This document shows positions 50,001 to 57,383 of a stretch of DNA of 64,000 bases, in pieces. Source of the DNA: JAXMHB01 sp046346965 (GTDB lineage Bacteria; Pseudomonadota; Gammaproteobacteria; Xanthomonadales; SZUA-5). The notes beneath the pieces are model-generated. The model searched no databases and was not told where the DNA came from. It worked only from the letters and a program-made list of their open reading frames with translations. The translations under genes were made by a program, and so were the position numbers. How positions within the stretch are numbered: position 1 is the stretch's first letter; the number at the start of each line of letters is the position of its first letter. The stretch lies in contig JAXMHB010000010.1 in the NCBI GenBank assembly GCA_046346965.1, positions 95,006-159,005 on the forward strand, written 5' to 3'.

Positions 50001-50196
50001 CGGCAGCGGCGGGCCCGGCCAGTGCCAGCAGCAAGGGCGACAGGCAGGCGGCATAAAAGCGCCGGCGTAAGCCAAAAAAAACCGCTCGCAAGGAGCGGTT
50101 CCCTGGGGCTGTCAGCGCCGCGACGCTGGATGCTCCGTCATCGGCAGCGCCAATGCGGCGCCGTACGCGTGATCCCGCGAACAAACTCTGAAACAT
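44041..50196 (-). CDS. Giant secreted C25 (gingipain-like) peptidase with DUF11-type repeats
   Basis: A 2051-residue protein with an unusually long N-region before the signal core (CLSPLLLALAGPAAA, about residues 50-65). A jelly-roll-like N-terminal part is followed by about five DUF11/DUF7933-type repeats (about 380-1280), each with a segment like SKAFNPATTVPGQTSTLTFSV and SLPAGVVIATP. A short module (LPVTLSDVEVAVESGQLVVRF) precedes a C-terminal C25-type caspase-fold domain (about 1700-2051). That domain has YVLLVGGDTYDYFDY, catalytic His1922 in FLGHSSPSSW and Cys1958 in VLGCYGGYAV. It ends LLGDPAMRLR. The likely role is a secreted or surface cysteine peptidase. It is a paralogue of the upstream gene, and an intrinsic-terminator-like hairpin lies within its first codons. 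Confidence 0.87.
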   Translation of the reverse strand: MFQSLFAGSRVRRRIGAADDGASSVAALTAPGNRSLRAVFFGLRRRFYAACLSPLLLALAGPAAAALTASPLTWNVVGLDSNDVLAGPANFPIGYRICASGAASNGVVTVTWNWSTSNAFVNLRTGSAGGPGGPAMTVGPLASGACQDAYFDLELTRNASAYGTTRRYSLTIDDADPGSLVTPTREVYVERLVSQNRNFISSIRVGTSVATLTPATLGTSTQLLTGQTYFIELTGGTATQGYEQLATFASFANTVFRVLSVTTTFNADSSSYVSSPATSLYLDGCLWENEPSSPAYRSCLDVGKAGGSNVVVLYQVQILSGAGTSERLSTLFYDYSGSSYHYNADFGTDSLQLNILDPTQNSTISKQFIPASIPQGTESTLRITINNQNAFSVSGYAVTDNLPSGVILASTPAAATSGCGTPTVTATAGASSVAISNATIAAASTCTLTVKVTASTAGSYNNTIAAGQFTINGVSTGQSAAATLTVTTAPAAPAGCSPGATLAQWTFQGLATGDNYAPPASTALVSPATATAGGNYVGTGGVTGAHTTIATGSPVTDLEWDMDHVTVGATLVHAQQEFMQFAINTAGYASLNLSYEMDRSTNGPQTMSLFIDSSATPPVSGAGVTTYAVPASHTLFSNTYSTEINKTGTTYFRFYFYNAAIDNNGHYASLNDVTFTACGFPTLSKAFNPATTVPGQTSTLTFSVVNPNPSNTLNGISFTDSLPAGVVIATPNGVTNNGNCGSPTVTAPAAGSDISVSGGTIAGGATCTISVNVVAATAGARVNVSGQVTSTQTGTNTTSTGSGTATLTTVSPPTMTKAFAPNPVAVGSTSTLTLTVTNPNSVGTLASVGFTDTFPAGMTVAATPAASNTCGGTFSPVAAAGSVTLSGASLAAGATCTLSVNVTTSTAGVRTNSVAASHVLNATTYTGPTATANLTTLAPSLSLQKQIGLSASGPWSANIQVATGTSVYYRFTVENTGLVALSGVAISDSLLPGASMAACNATISSPLPVATLANEDHIDSCVVGPVTAGASTTVNTASAASTTPSTTSNNASATYTIVTNLPQLKAVKTLVSPTPPIAPGANATYQIVVRNQGLAATTGTIYVYDDLLANLTFLSYSGTNWVCNGSDPLSCSYSGGSLAPATTQGGLDGGVTTALQFVVRVETGAISADNTARAIGGGDGRCPTLSFSANADCVSSVQAGTLPVTLSDVEVAVESGQLVVRFGTASELGSLQYAVYSDLAGRPAGRALLARSDAAGTSLTARRYEVSGAYSGQTQIWIEEESIDGKKERYGPYPVGLRTGERTLSTPIDWARINAEQRAFRQGQTRALLGATPTGDVQVELGVAESGIVVITHEQLLAAGVDWSGLAASRLRLAVGPQQVPFSYQGPTQIGAGSQLSFVAQAVAGSRYTKTRAYRLSMGASEQAAARSQYARPGALAGTSTAAGTRVHAPQRLYDMSSAQSDPWTAVRMIRNNTPLTSYTETFTVSDRAVASSGEVLVVDLHGGIDQPQSPDHSVRLYLNDQLIGQRRFDGLVVDRAQIALPPGVLRQGSYALRVEMVGDTGAPASVVYLDAIEARYLRELRAVDDRLELALPAVAGTLAAGDRIHADNFDDLGVASCSGPGCGAYTVGGYTRPDVRLIHQRADGSIAELAGVRAVLEADQSYTVSFAVPLDGGTLWSAPAQTGVAATLMPRPAPRSPIGNQPADYLIVAHPSFISGLAPLVATRRAEGFAVQVVDVEDVYDAYTDGVVDPAAISALIADAVSQLGTRYVLLVGGDTYDYFDYTGAHSQSFIPTHYRAIGPVIRHTPTDVPYADIDGDGMQDVAIGRLPVRTQSELALWLGKLDAYSTGSYGGRLLRVSDRRLGSVDYGAELGALNFSLNGYATTRIALDDYPAGGSGVALARADMVSAMGAGQSLTAFLGHSSPSSWARESLLTAAQVSSGLLANSTRPTVAWVLGCYGGYAVDPVYNNVAPALMVQPGGSGAVAVMGTSALTSTASDVAWMNAVRPYLTTERLGDALMQAQRRLHEHGSLYEDAVGSAMLLGDPAMRLR
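50074..50100 (-). terminator. Intrinsic terminator-like hairpin inside the N-terminal coding region
   Basis: On the minus strand AACCGCTC (50100-50093) pairs with GAGCGGTT (50087-50080) around a 5-nt loop, and a T8 run follows (50081-50074). If the 50196 start is right, this lies about 33-40 codons inside the coding region of the giant C25 gene. It could attenuate that gene or end read-through from the upstream paralogue. Confidence 0.65.
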
Positions 50197-50365
50197 GACC
50201 CACCCCCGTCGGACACCTACTCCTAGAGGATGAGTGGCAGGGCCAACGATGTCATCGCGTCAGATCAAATGTGTCTCAAGTTTTACGGTTGTCACCAACT
50301 ATCTAGGCGATTCCCCACTAGCCAGCACAGTGATCGCTTGTTCTAGCCCGTGCTTGCCGGACGTC

Positions 50366-50397
50366 GCCGCAGCCGCGCGTCATTGCGCGGCTGCGGC
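50366..50397 (-). terminator. Strong hairpin after the upstream C25 gene
   Basis: GCCGCAGCCGCGC (50366-50378) pairs perfectly with GCGCGGCTGCGGC (50385-50397) across a 6-nt loop, about 9 bp after the stop codon at 50407. No U-tract follows on the minus strand, so it is a transcript-end stabiliser or weak terminator at best. The rest of the 210-bp gap shows no gene. Confidence 0.55.
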
Positions 50398-50406
50398 CTT
50401 CGGTCC

Positions 50407-53400
50407 TCAGCGCAGCATCTGCGCCGGGTCGCCCAGCAGCGCGATGCCGAGGTAGATCTCGTTGCGGCTGAACTGACTGGTGGACTCCGCGGCGATCTGG
50501 CGCTTGGCTTCCACCAGAGCGGACCCGATGCGCGTACCCGGCAGCAGTCGACCCGACATGGCGCGTGCCATGGCGTCGTGACTGGGCTGGTCGAGCAGCA
50601 CGGTGGACCCGATCACCGCCGAACCGCCGCGATTGGCGCTCAACATCAGCGCGTGGCCCATGGTGTTGGCCTGCGGCGACACGAAGTAGGTGGTCCAGCA
50701 GCCGAACTGCAACACGACCGGCTGATTGGCGTTCGACGCCAAGCCGCCGACTTGCGTGGCCGTCAGCAGTTGCTCAAAGCCCCACTGCGTCGGACTGGAG
50801 TGGCCAGTGTAGCTGACCAGACTCTGGCCGTCGTTCAGGGCGCTGATCAACGCCGTCCGCGCTGCGCTGACGCCGAGCACATCGGAGTACACCGCGGTCT
50901 GCTGCCAGCCAGTGGCCATGCTGTTACCCAACGTGGTCGCCGACTGCGTGAAGTCCAGCTGCTGATTGGTGTCACGGGCGCCCGCGACCAGCAGCACGCG
51001 CTGCGTGGCCGGCTGGTTGTCGTACTGCAGCAGCTTGCGCACCGACTCTGTCGCCTCGGCCTGCGTGCGGACCGGCAGACGGCCGACCGCAATTTCCGCC
51101 AGCCCGTCGCCGGTCAGGTCGCCGTAGTACTCGTCGGCCGGCGCAAACGCCACCACTTCATTGGTGCGCGCATACATCGTCGGCACAAAGCTGATCGACC
51201 CACTGCCCAGATAGCCCGGGCCATCGTAGGTGTCGCCGCCGACCAACAGCAGGTAGCGCGCACCGGAGGGCGCCGCGACCTCGGTGACGAAGCGACGGAT
51301 CGCCATCGGGTCCGGATTGCCAGCGCTATAAGCCAGATAGATCTGCTCCACGTCGACCAACTGCGGCGTCAGGCCCTCGCGCTGGCGCAGTTGCAGCAGC
51401 GGCTGCAGCTGGGCGGCAAACTGGCCGTGCGTAATCACCCAGTAGTCGGCGGTGCCCACGGACAGATCGGCACGCGCCGGCGCTGCACTGACGGCCGGCT
51501 GCAGCAGGCTCTGCGCATCCGACAGCCACAGTACCGAGGTCTCGCCGAGGTCGCTGGCGGCGATGGCACGATCCGGGCTCAGCTCCAGTTCGGTGGGCTG
51601 ACCGGCGTCGATGCGGAAACTGCGCTCCGTGCGTCCCAGGGCGCTGAAGCTCACGGTCGCCAGTTGCAGCGGCTGCGCCGGCTGCGCATCGCCCAAGCCA
51701 TCGGCGAACAGGCTGTCGCTGACCGCCGACGCCGCACGCAGACCCTCGTCAAAGTAGCGAGTGCCGGTCATCGCCGGGGTGCGCGTGTAGCTCAACTGCA
51801 GCGACTCCAGATACACGAGATCGGCCGGGTTGCCGGTATCGCGCGGCAGCTCGATGGTCACCGTGTTGTTGCCATTGACGATGCTGGCGACGTCCGCCTC
51901 GAACTCCCACGGAATCAGACCGTCGAAACGCCCTTCCGCCACCAGCTGGCCATTCAGCAGCACGCGGACGTGATGGTCTGGCAGCGCGCCGGCCGGGTAA
52001 TCGAGGCCGCCCCACAGCTGACCTTTGAGCTTGCCTTGCGAGCCGATGGGGGCCGTCGCCGCCAGCGTGAAATTGGCGCTGGCCGCACCGCCGTTGGCGA
52101 CGATGCGCGCGGCGTACCAGGGATCGCTGATCGGCGAGGAGAAGCTGTAATTGCTTTGCGGCGCATACAGCACTTTGGCGGTCTGAATCGCCTCGATGCC
52201 GGACGGCAGCGACAGCGGGCGCTGGCGCGGCATATCGCGCACCATGTCGGGCTCGGAGCGCACCAGATAGGTTTCGGTGCGCGAATACAGGTCGGGCGTG
52301 GGATCGCCGTAGAACTCGATCACCGATCCCGGACCAAACTGGCTGCCACCGCGTATGCGGCGCGCCACCGGGCCATCGCGACCGATCACCGCGATCTGCT
52401 CGGCCGGCCCATTCAGCTGCACACCGGCGCTCTGCAGCGCCTCATAGCTGACCCGCTGCATGCCGCGCTCGCTCACCTGCACGTAGGCGGTATCGCTGCC
52501 CGCCGCCGCGCGGCGCTGCTGCAACTGCACGCGCTCGTTGCGCGACACCGTCCAGTCGTAGGTGCTGCTCTGCGGCGGACTGCCGAAACTGGCGCCCGGC
52601 GTGAACGGCCCGCGCAACACTTCCTTGCCGGTGATGCTGAGATCAGCCAGATAAAGCTCGCTGTAGCCGGCATTCGGCACCGACAGGCTGTAGTTCTGCG
52701 GCAGCACCGAGTCGATCGCCTTGCTGCCGATCAAGCCACCTACGGCCACACGCTGACCGTTGCGCACCCCGTACAACTGGTAGCCCAGGTTGCCCACCTC
52801 GGCGCTGGCGGCGAAATCGATCTGCAGATTGCTGCCCTGCACTTCCGATCGGAACCAGGCATTGCTGACCGGCGTGGTGAAGTTGCTGCCGGTGGATTGC
52901 ACGCACAAGAAAGGCGTGTCGGAACGGCTGGGACCCCAGACCACCTCGCCAGCGCCGCCCTGGGTGGCACCGTTGTGGACAAATTCGGCGACGGCGCCGC
53001 TGTTGGACGTACCGTTCGCACCGCCATTGACCTGATAGGTGGGCGAACCCGAGCCACGGGTGACCTGAACCACGCCACCGCCGCCGCCGCCGCCCGGACC
53101 TTCGGACTCGCTGCCGGCAATCGTTTGCGAACCGCCAGTCCCACCGTTGGCGGCAAACCGCACATTGTTGGACACCGCACCCGACACCAAGGCCACCACG
53201 GTACCACCGCCACCGCCGCCGCCGGGCGCATCGTTGCCACCCGAGACCGTGCCGAGCGCATTGGCGCCATTCGACTGGATGACCGTCGTCGGCGCCGCGT
53301 TATTGGTGTTGATCTGCTGGGCGAGGATGTAGATCAAACCGCCGCCGGCCGCGCCATTCTGCGCGGCGGCGTTGTTGCCGTCGCCGGCGCCGCCACCGCC

Positions 53401-54990
53401 GCCGAAGTAGACGCGGTCAAAGGTCTCACCGGCCGGCCGGCGAGCCAGCGGACGGCCACCCAGACCGCCGCGGTTCAAGCGCGCATTGCCGCCCCAGTCC
53501 TGGCCGCCATTGCAACCAGGGTTGAGGCGCGAGCAGCCCGGCGCCACCAACCCGGCGTTCTGATCGTTGTATGCAAAGGTGTAGCCGCCGCGACCGCCGC
53601 CGGTGACGCCCGTCGTGGCGCTGGTGACGGTCGGCAGATCGTTGGCATCGGAGGTGTTGTTGTCCAGATTCCAGGCCGCATCGAAGCCGGTAATCGGATT
53701 GCCGGAGCCGGTCCACGAACCGATGGCGCCGCCATTGGCGCCGCCGCCGCCGCCGGCATTGTGGGCGTTGCCGCCGCCGCCGCCATTGGCCAGCGCGCCA
53801 CGATTGAAGGCGCCATTGGCGTAAGAACCGGTCTCATTGTTCGACGCCGTGGCGCCGCAAGTTCCGGTGTTCACGTCGCCGGCATAGCCCAAGATGCTCT
53901 CGCCCTTGCGCCCACCCGCCGTGCAGAGATTGGCGGTGTAGTCATTCACCGTGGTGCCGGCATCGGTGGTCTCGTTGTCGACCACACCGCCGCGGAAACC
54001 GGTGCCGCTGGCATCGATAAGGCCGGTGCCGTTGATGGTCAGCGTGCCATTGGCCGCGTTGTAGGGTGCGCCCGGCTGCACGAAGACGGCGATCACGCCG
54101 CCAGTCGATCCGTTCCAGCTGCTGGCCGGCGTCAGCACGCCGCCTGAGCTGATGGTCAGATTGCGCAGCTCCGGCACACGGATCACCATCGCGCCGCTAT
54201 CGTAGCTGTTCTTCAAGCCGGTGCAGTTGGGGGTGCCCGGCGTCTGCAGCGTGATCACATTGCCGGCGATGGAGCCGACCTTGACGAATTCGTAGATGCC
54301 GGCCTGCCCGTAGTCGGTGACCGCGCCGAAGGCGGTGCTGTTGGTGGTGGTGATGGTGCCGCCGAGTTCCTGCGGCTGATAAATCATCAGCAAATCGCCC
54401 TGCGTCAGCGTGGTGCCCATGCCATGCCCGGCCACGGCATTGGTGTTGCTGCACGAGCCGCTGCAGGCCGGCAGCGCCAGCGCGGCGACGCTGGCCACGG
54501 TCAGCGTGGTGGTGCCCGACGTGGCAGCCGCGGTGATGGTGGAATAACTGTTGAGTGCGTAGCTGCCCGTCAGCGTGACGTCGCCGTCGTCCGCCGGACC
54601 CGGCGTATTCACCGTCAGCGTGAAGTTCTGCGTGGCATTTGGCGCCACGCCATTGGTGGCCGTGAACACCAGCGGATACGTGCCCGCCGTATTCGCCGCG
54701 GGCGTACCGGACAACAGTCCAGTGGTGCCGTTGAAGCTCACACCGGTGGGCAGCGTGCCGGACACCGAGTAGCTCACCGTCGGCGCGCCCGTCGCCGTGA
54801 CGTTAAACACCATGTAGCCGTTGATGGAAAAAGTGACGTTATTGGGACTGGTGAATACCGGCGCCTGAGCCTGGGCACCACTGGCGAAGCTGAGCGCCAG
54901 TACCCAGAGCAGCGTTCTGCAGACGCCCAGCGCCCACCCGGCGCTGCGATTTTTGACGCTTCCTGATACGCTGTCCATGCCATCCCCCAT
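50407..54990 (-). CDS. Giant secreted C25 (gingipain-like) peptidase with Gly-rich region
   Basis: A 1527-residue exported protein (signal core LLWVLALSFASGAQAQA). Residues about 40-130 form a putative Ig domain (TFSINGYMVFNV...GVSFNGTTGLLSGTPA). A long Gly/Asn-rich region follows (about 150-720), rich in runs such as GGGGGAGDGNNAAAQNG. A C-terminal C25-type domain (about 1180-1527) has YLLLVGGDTYDGPGY, His1397 in YTGHSSPTQW and Cys1431 in QFGCWTTYF. The end LLGDPAQMLR mirrors the paralogue downstream. It is probably a secreted cysteine peptidase or adhesin-peptidase. Gingipains of Bacteroidetes leave by type IX secretion, which is not expected here. The ATG at 54990 is used; one at 54978 is also possible. 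Confidence 0.87.
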   Translation of the reverse strand: MGDGMDSVSGSVKNRSAGWALGVCRTLLWVLALSFASGAQAQAPVFTSPNNVTFSINGYMVFNVTATGAPTVSYSVSGTLPTGVSFNGTTGLLSGTPAANTAGTYPLVFTATNGVAPNATQNFTLTVNTPGPADDGDVTLTGSYALNSYSTITAAATSGTTTLTVASVAALALPACSGSCSNTNAVAGHGMGTTLTQGDLLMIYQPQELGGTITTTNSTAFGAVTDYGQAGIYEFVKVGSIAGNVITLQTPGTPNCTGLKNSYDSGAMVIRVPELRNLTISSGGVLTPASSWNGSTGGVIAVFVQPGAPYNAANGTLTINGTGLIDASGTGFRGGVVDNETTDAGTTVNDYTANLCTAGGRKGESILGYAGDVNTGTCGATASNNETGSYANGAFNRGALANGGGGGNAHNAGGGGGANGGAIGSWTGSGNPITGFDAAWNLDNNTSDANDLPTVTSATTGVTGGGRGGYTFAYNDQNAGLVAPGCSRLNPGCNGGQDWGGNARLNRGGLGGRPLARRPAGETFDRVYFGGGGGAGDGNNAAAQNGAAGGGLIYILAQQINTNNAAPTTVIQSNGANALGTVSGGNDAPGGGGGGGTVVALVSGAVSNNVRFAANGGTGGSQTIAGSESEGPGGGGGGGVVQVTRGSGSPTYQVNGGANGTSNSGAVAEFVHNGATQGGAGEVVWGPSRSDTPFLCVQSTGSNFTTPVSNAWFRSEVQGSNLQIDFAASAEVGNLGYQLYGVRNGQRVAVGGLIGSKAIDSVLPQNYSLSVPNAGYSELYLADLSITGKEVLRGPFTPGASFGSPPQSSTYDWTVSRNERVQLQQRRAAAGSDTAYVQVSERGMQRVSYEALQSAGVQLNGPAEQIAVIGRDGPVARRIRGGSQFGPGSVIEFYGDPTPDLYSRTETYLVRSEPDMVRDMPRQRPLSLPSGIEAIQTAKVLYAPQSNYSFSSPISDPWYAARIVANGGAASANFTLAATAPIGSQGKLKGQLWGGLDYPAGALPDHHVRVLLNGQLVAEGRFDGLIPWEFEADVASIVNGNNTVTIELPRDTGNPADLVYLESLQLSYTRTPAMTGTRYFDEGLRAASAVSDSLFADGLGDAQPAQPLQLATVSFSALGRTERSFRIDAGQPTELELSPDRAIAASDLGETSVLWLSDAQSLLQPAVSAAPARADLSVGTADYWVITHGQFAAQLQPLLQLRQREGLTPQLVDVEQIYLAYSAGNPDPMAIRRFVTEVAAPSGARYLLLVGGDTYDGPGYLGSGSISFVPTMYARTNEVVAFAPADEYYGDLTGDGLAEIAVGRLPVRTQAEATESVRKLLQYDNQPATQRVLLVAGARDTNQQLDFTQSATTLGNSMATGWQQTAVYSDVLGVSAARTALISALNDGQSLVSYTGHSSPTQWGFEQLLTATQVGGLASNANQPVVLQFGCWTTYFVSPQANTMGHALMLSANRGGSAVIGSTVLLDQPSHDAMARAMSGRLLPGTRIGSALVEAKRQIAAESTSQFSRNEIYLGIALLGDPAQMLR

Positions 54991-55397
54991 CAAGATTTCT
55001 CAAAAAGGCGGCCCTTGCGTGCAGTGTCGCGCTCGACTACCGATCAGATGAGCGTGTGTACGAGTTCACTGGATCGGGCGGCGCTCTCGCGCACGCGGGC
55101 TCTAACAGCCTGAGCTTAGCACCCAAACATGGAATGGCCATCCCAATTTCACTTAAAATTGCATTGCTGCTGGATTTGGCAGGGCAGCACTAACAACTTT
55201 GCAAACAATCTCCATTTATGGCTCAGGAGATCACTTAATCCTTGCGCGGGATCGCCCCTTTATGCTGGCGTGTGCCGCGACCGCCGACGGCTGAACCCGC
55301 AGCCGCTGGGCTGACCCGCACGTGCCGCAGCCGACGCTGCACAGTGACCGCTTTCCTGGGAGAATCCGCGCCCCTGTATGCCCACCTGCCCTGCCTC
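54991..55397. other. Gene-free divergent gap between C25 gene and prfC
   Basis: A 407-bp intergenic region, noticeably AT-richer than its surroundings around 55130-55240 (for example TTTCACTTAAAATTGCATTG). No dispersed repeat, RNA gene or clear operator is seen. It must contain the promoters of the divergent C25 and prfC genes, but no -35/-10 pair is convincing. Confidence 0.6.
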
Positions 55398-56999
55398 ATG
55401 TCCGAGCATCTGCGCGAGACCTTGCGTCGTCGCACCTTCGCCATCATCTCCCACCCCGACGCCGGCAAGACCACGCTGACCGAGAAGCTGCTGCTGTTCG
55501 GGGGCGCGATCCAGATGGCAGGCTCGGTGAAGTCGCGCAAGGCGGCGCGCCACGCCACCTCGGACTGGATGGCGCTGGAGAAGGAGCGCGGCATCTCGGT
55601 GACCAGCTCGGTGATGCAGTTCCCGTACAACGACTGCATCGTCAATCTGCTCGACACGCCGGGCCACGCCGACTTTTCCGAGGACACCTACCGGGTGCTG
55701 ACGGCGGTCGACTCCGCGCTGATGGTGATCGACTGCGCCAAGGGCGTGGAGGAGCGCACGATCAAGCTGATGGACGTGTGCCGTCTGCGCGACACGCCGA
55801 TCATGGCTTTCGTCAACAAGCTGGATCGCGAGGGCCGCTCGCCGATCGAGTTGCTCGACGAAATCGAGAGTGTGCTGAAGATCCAGTGCGCGCCGGTGAC
55901 CTGGCCGATCGGCATGGGCTCGCGCCTCAAGGGTGTCTATCACCTGCTGCTCGACGAGGTGCACATTTACGAGTCCGGACGCAATTTCACGCGCCAGGAT
56001 TCCACCATCTACCAGGGCCTGGATTCGCCCGAACTGGCGCAGCGACTGGGGCCCGAGGTGCTGGCCGAACTCAAGGACGAGCTGGAGCTGGTGCAAGGCG
56101 CCTCGCATCCCTTCGACCAAGAAGCTTACTTGGCCGGGCGCCAGACGCCGGTGTTTTTTGGCTCGGGCATCAACAACTTCGGCGTGCAGCTATTGCTCGA
56201 TTTCTTCGTCGAGCACGCGCCGCCGCCGCGCCCGCGCGCGACCGAGACGCGCAGCGTGGACCCGACCGAGGAAGCGTTCAGCGGCTTCGTGTTCAAGATC
56301 CAGGCCAATATGGACCCGATGCACCGCGATCGCGTGGCCTTTTTCCGCGTCTGTTCCGGGCGCTACGAATCCGGCATGAAGGCCTGGCATGCGCGCGCGG
56401 GCAAGGAGTTCAAGCTGAGCAATGCGCTGACCTTCATGGCCAGCGACCGCGAGATCGCCGTGCGCGCCTATCCGGGCGACATCCTCGGCATCCACAACCA
56501 CGGCACCATCTCGATTGGCGACACCTTCACCGCCGGTGAGAATCTGAAGTACACCGGCATCCCGAACTTCGCGCCCGAACTGTTCCGCCGCGCCCGCCTC
56601 AAAGATCCGCTGAAGCTGAAGCAGTTGCAGAAGGGTCTGACGCAGCTGTCCGAGGAAGGCGCCACCCAGTTCTTCAAACCGCTGCTCGGCCACGATCTGA
56701 TCTTGGGCGCCGTCGGCACGCTGCAGTTCGATGTGGTGGCCTACCGGTTGAAGGACGAGTACGGCGTCGACTGCGTGTTCGAGAACGTGCAGATCTACAC
56801 CGCGCGCTGGATCGGCGGTGATGACGCCAAGTCCTTGGAGGATCTGGAAGCCAAAGCCATGCAGAACATGGCCCGCGACGCCGCCGGCGCCCTCGTTTAC
56901 CTGGCACCGACGCGCGTCAATCTGCAGCTCACCGCCGAGCGCTACCCCAAGCTGCGCTTCGCCGCGACCAAGGAACATGCGCAGCCGGTGGAGATGTAG
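55398..56999 (+). CDS. prfC: Peptide chain release factor 3
   Basis: A 533-residue translational GTPase. G1 is SHPDAGKTTLTEKL, the switch I Thr lies in EKERGISVTSSVM, G3 is DTPGHADFSEDTYR, and G4 is FVNKLDREGR. The RF3-specific stretch GAIQMAGSVKSRKAARHATSDWM follows G1, distinguishing it from EF-G. Domains II-III run to the C-terminus (FAPELFRRARLKDPLKLKQLQKGLTQLSEEGATQFF). RF3 removes RF1/RF2 from the ribosome after termination. The ATG at 55398 is chosen because RF3 proteins begin near SEHLRETLRRRTFAIISHP; a longer frame to 55242 is not supported. Confidence 0.97.
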   Translation: MSEHLRETLRRRTFAIISHPDAGKTTLTEKLLLFGGAIQMAGSVKSRKAARHATSDWMALEKERGISVTSSVMQFPYNDCIVNLLDTPGHADFSEDTYRVLTAVDSALMVIDCAKGVEERTIKLMDVCRLRDTPIMAFVNKLDREGRSPIELLDEIESVLKIQCAPVTWPIGMGSRLKGVYHLLLDEVHIYESGRNFTRQDSTIYQGLDSPELAQRLGPEVLAELKDELELVQGASHPFDQEAYLAGRQTPVFFGSGINNFGVQLLLDFFVEHAPPPRPRATETRSVDPTEEAFSGFVFKIQANMDPMHRDRVAFFRVCSGRYESGMKAWHARAGKEFKLSNALTFMASDREIAVRAYPGDILGIHNHGTISIGDTFTAGENLKYTGIPNFAPELFRRARLKDPLKLKQLQKGLTQLSEEGATQFFKPLLGHDLILGAVGTLQFDVVAYRLKDEYGVDCVFENVQIYTARWIGGDDAKSLEDLEAKAMQNMARDAAGALVYLAPTRVNLQLTAERYPKLRFAATKEHAQPVEM

Positions 57000-57093
57000 G
57001 AGAGGCGGGAAAAAGGAAAAGGGGAAAGGGAAAAAGGGCGGCCAACGGGCCGGATCGAGCGGCGACGGGCAGCGCCCTCGCCCCACCCCACCC

Positions 57094-57252
57094 GGCGTCA
57101 TTGCGAGCCACCGCCGCGCCGGCAGGCGCTGCGGCGGCGTGGCAATCGAGGTTCGCGTTTATCCGTCCGCAACACTGTCGCCACAGCCAAGCCCAAACCT
57201 GGATTGCCGCAGCCCTCGTCCGCGGCGCGGACGAGGACTTCGCAATGACGCC
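57094..57252. repeat. MITE-like element with GGCGTCATTGCGA inverted ends
   Basis: A 159-bp segment bounded by perfect 13-bp inverted repeats, GGCGTCATTGCGA (57094-57106) and TCGCAATGACGCC (57240-57252). It has no coding capacity and contains smaller inverted pieces such as CCTCGTCCGCGGCGCGGACG. Elements with CGTCATTGCGA ends are common dispersed non-autonomous repeats in proteobacteria. It lies in the 384-bp gap between prfC and the desaturase gene; just before it, 57001-57045 is a purine-rich stretch. Confidence 0.75.
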
Positions 57253-57290
57253 GTGGGGCACTGGTTGAACTCAGGGGCAAGCGCCGCCGC

Positions 57291-57370
57291 GCCCTCGATC
57301 CGGCCCGACGGCATAGCCGCCGGGCGCTCAGGGCAGCGTGCGGCGGTGCCGCGCAAGCGCTGCCCCTCGC
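57291..57370 (-). repeat. Second dispersed repeat family, copy 2
   Basis: The reverse complement reads GCGCGGCACCGCCGCACGC, then GAGCGCCCGGCGGCTATGCC, GTCGGGCCGGATCGAGGGC. It is about 85% identical over about 80 bp to 26461-26546. A shorter fragment of the same motif (GGGCCGGATCGAG) is at 57047-57059. Confidence 0.7.
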
Positions 57371-57383
57371 CCAGCGTGCCCCG

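Noticed and set aside
50350..54147. A 1265-codon open frame on the plus strand
   Set aside because: It is antisense to the C25 peptidase gene. The product is Arg/Gln/His-rich with no domain, as expected opposite a Gly/Ala-rich coding sequence.
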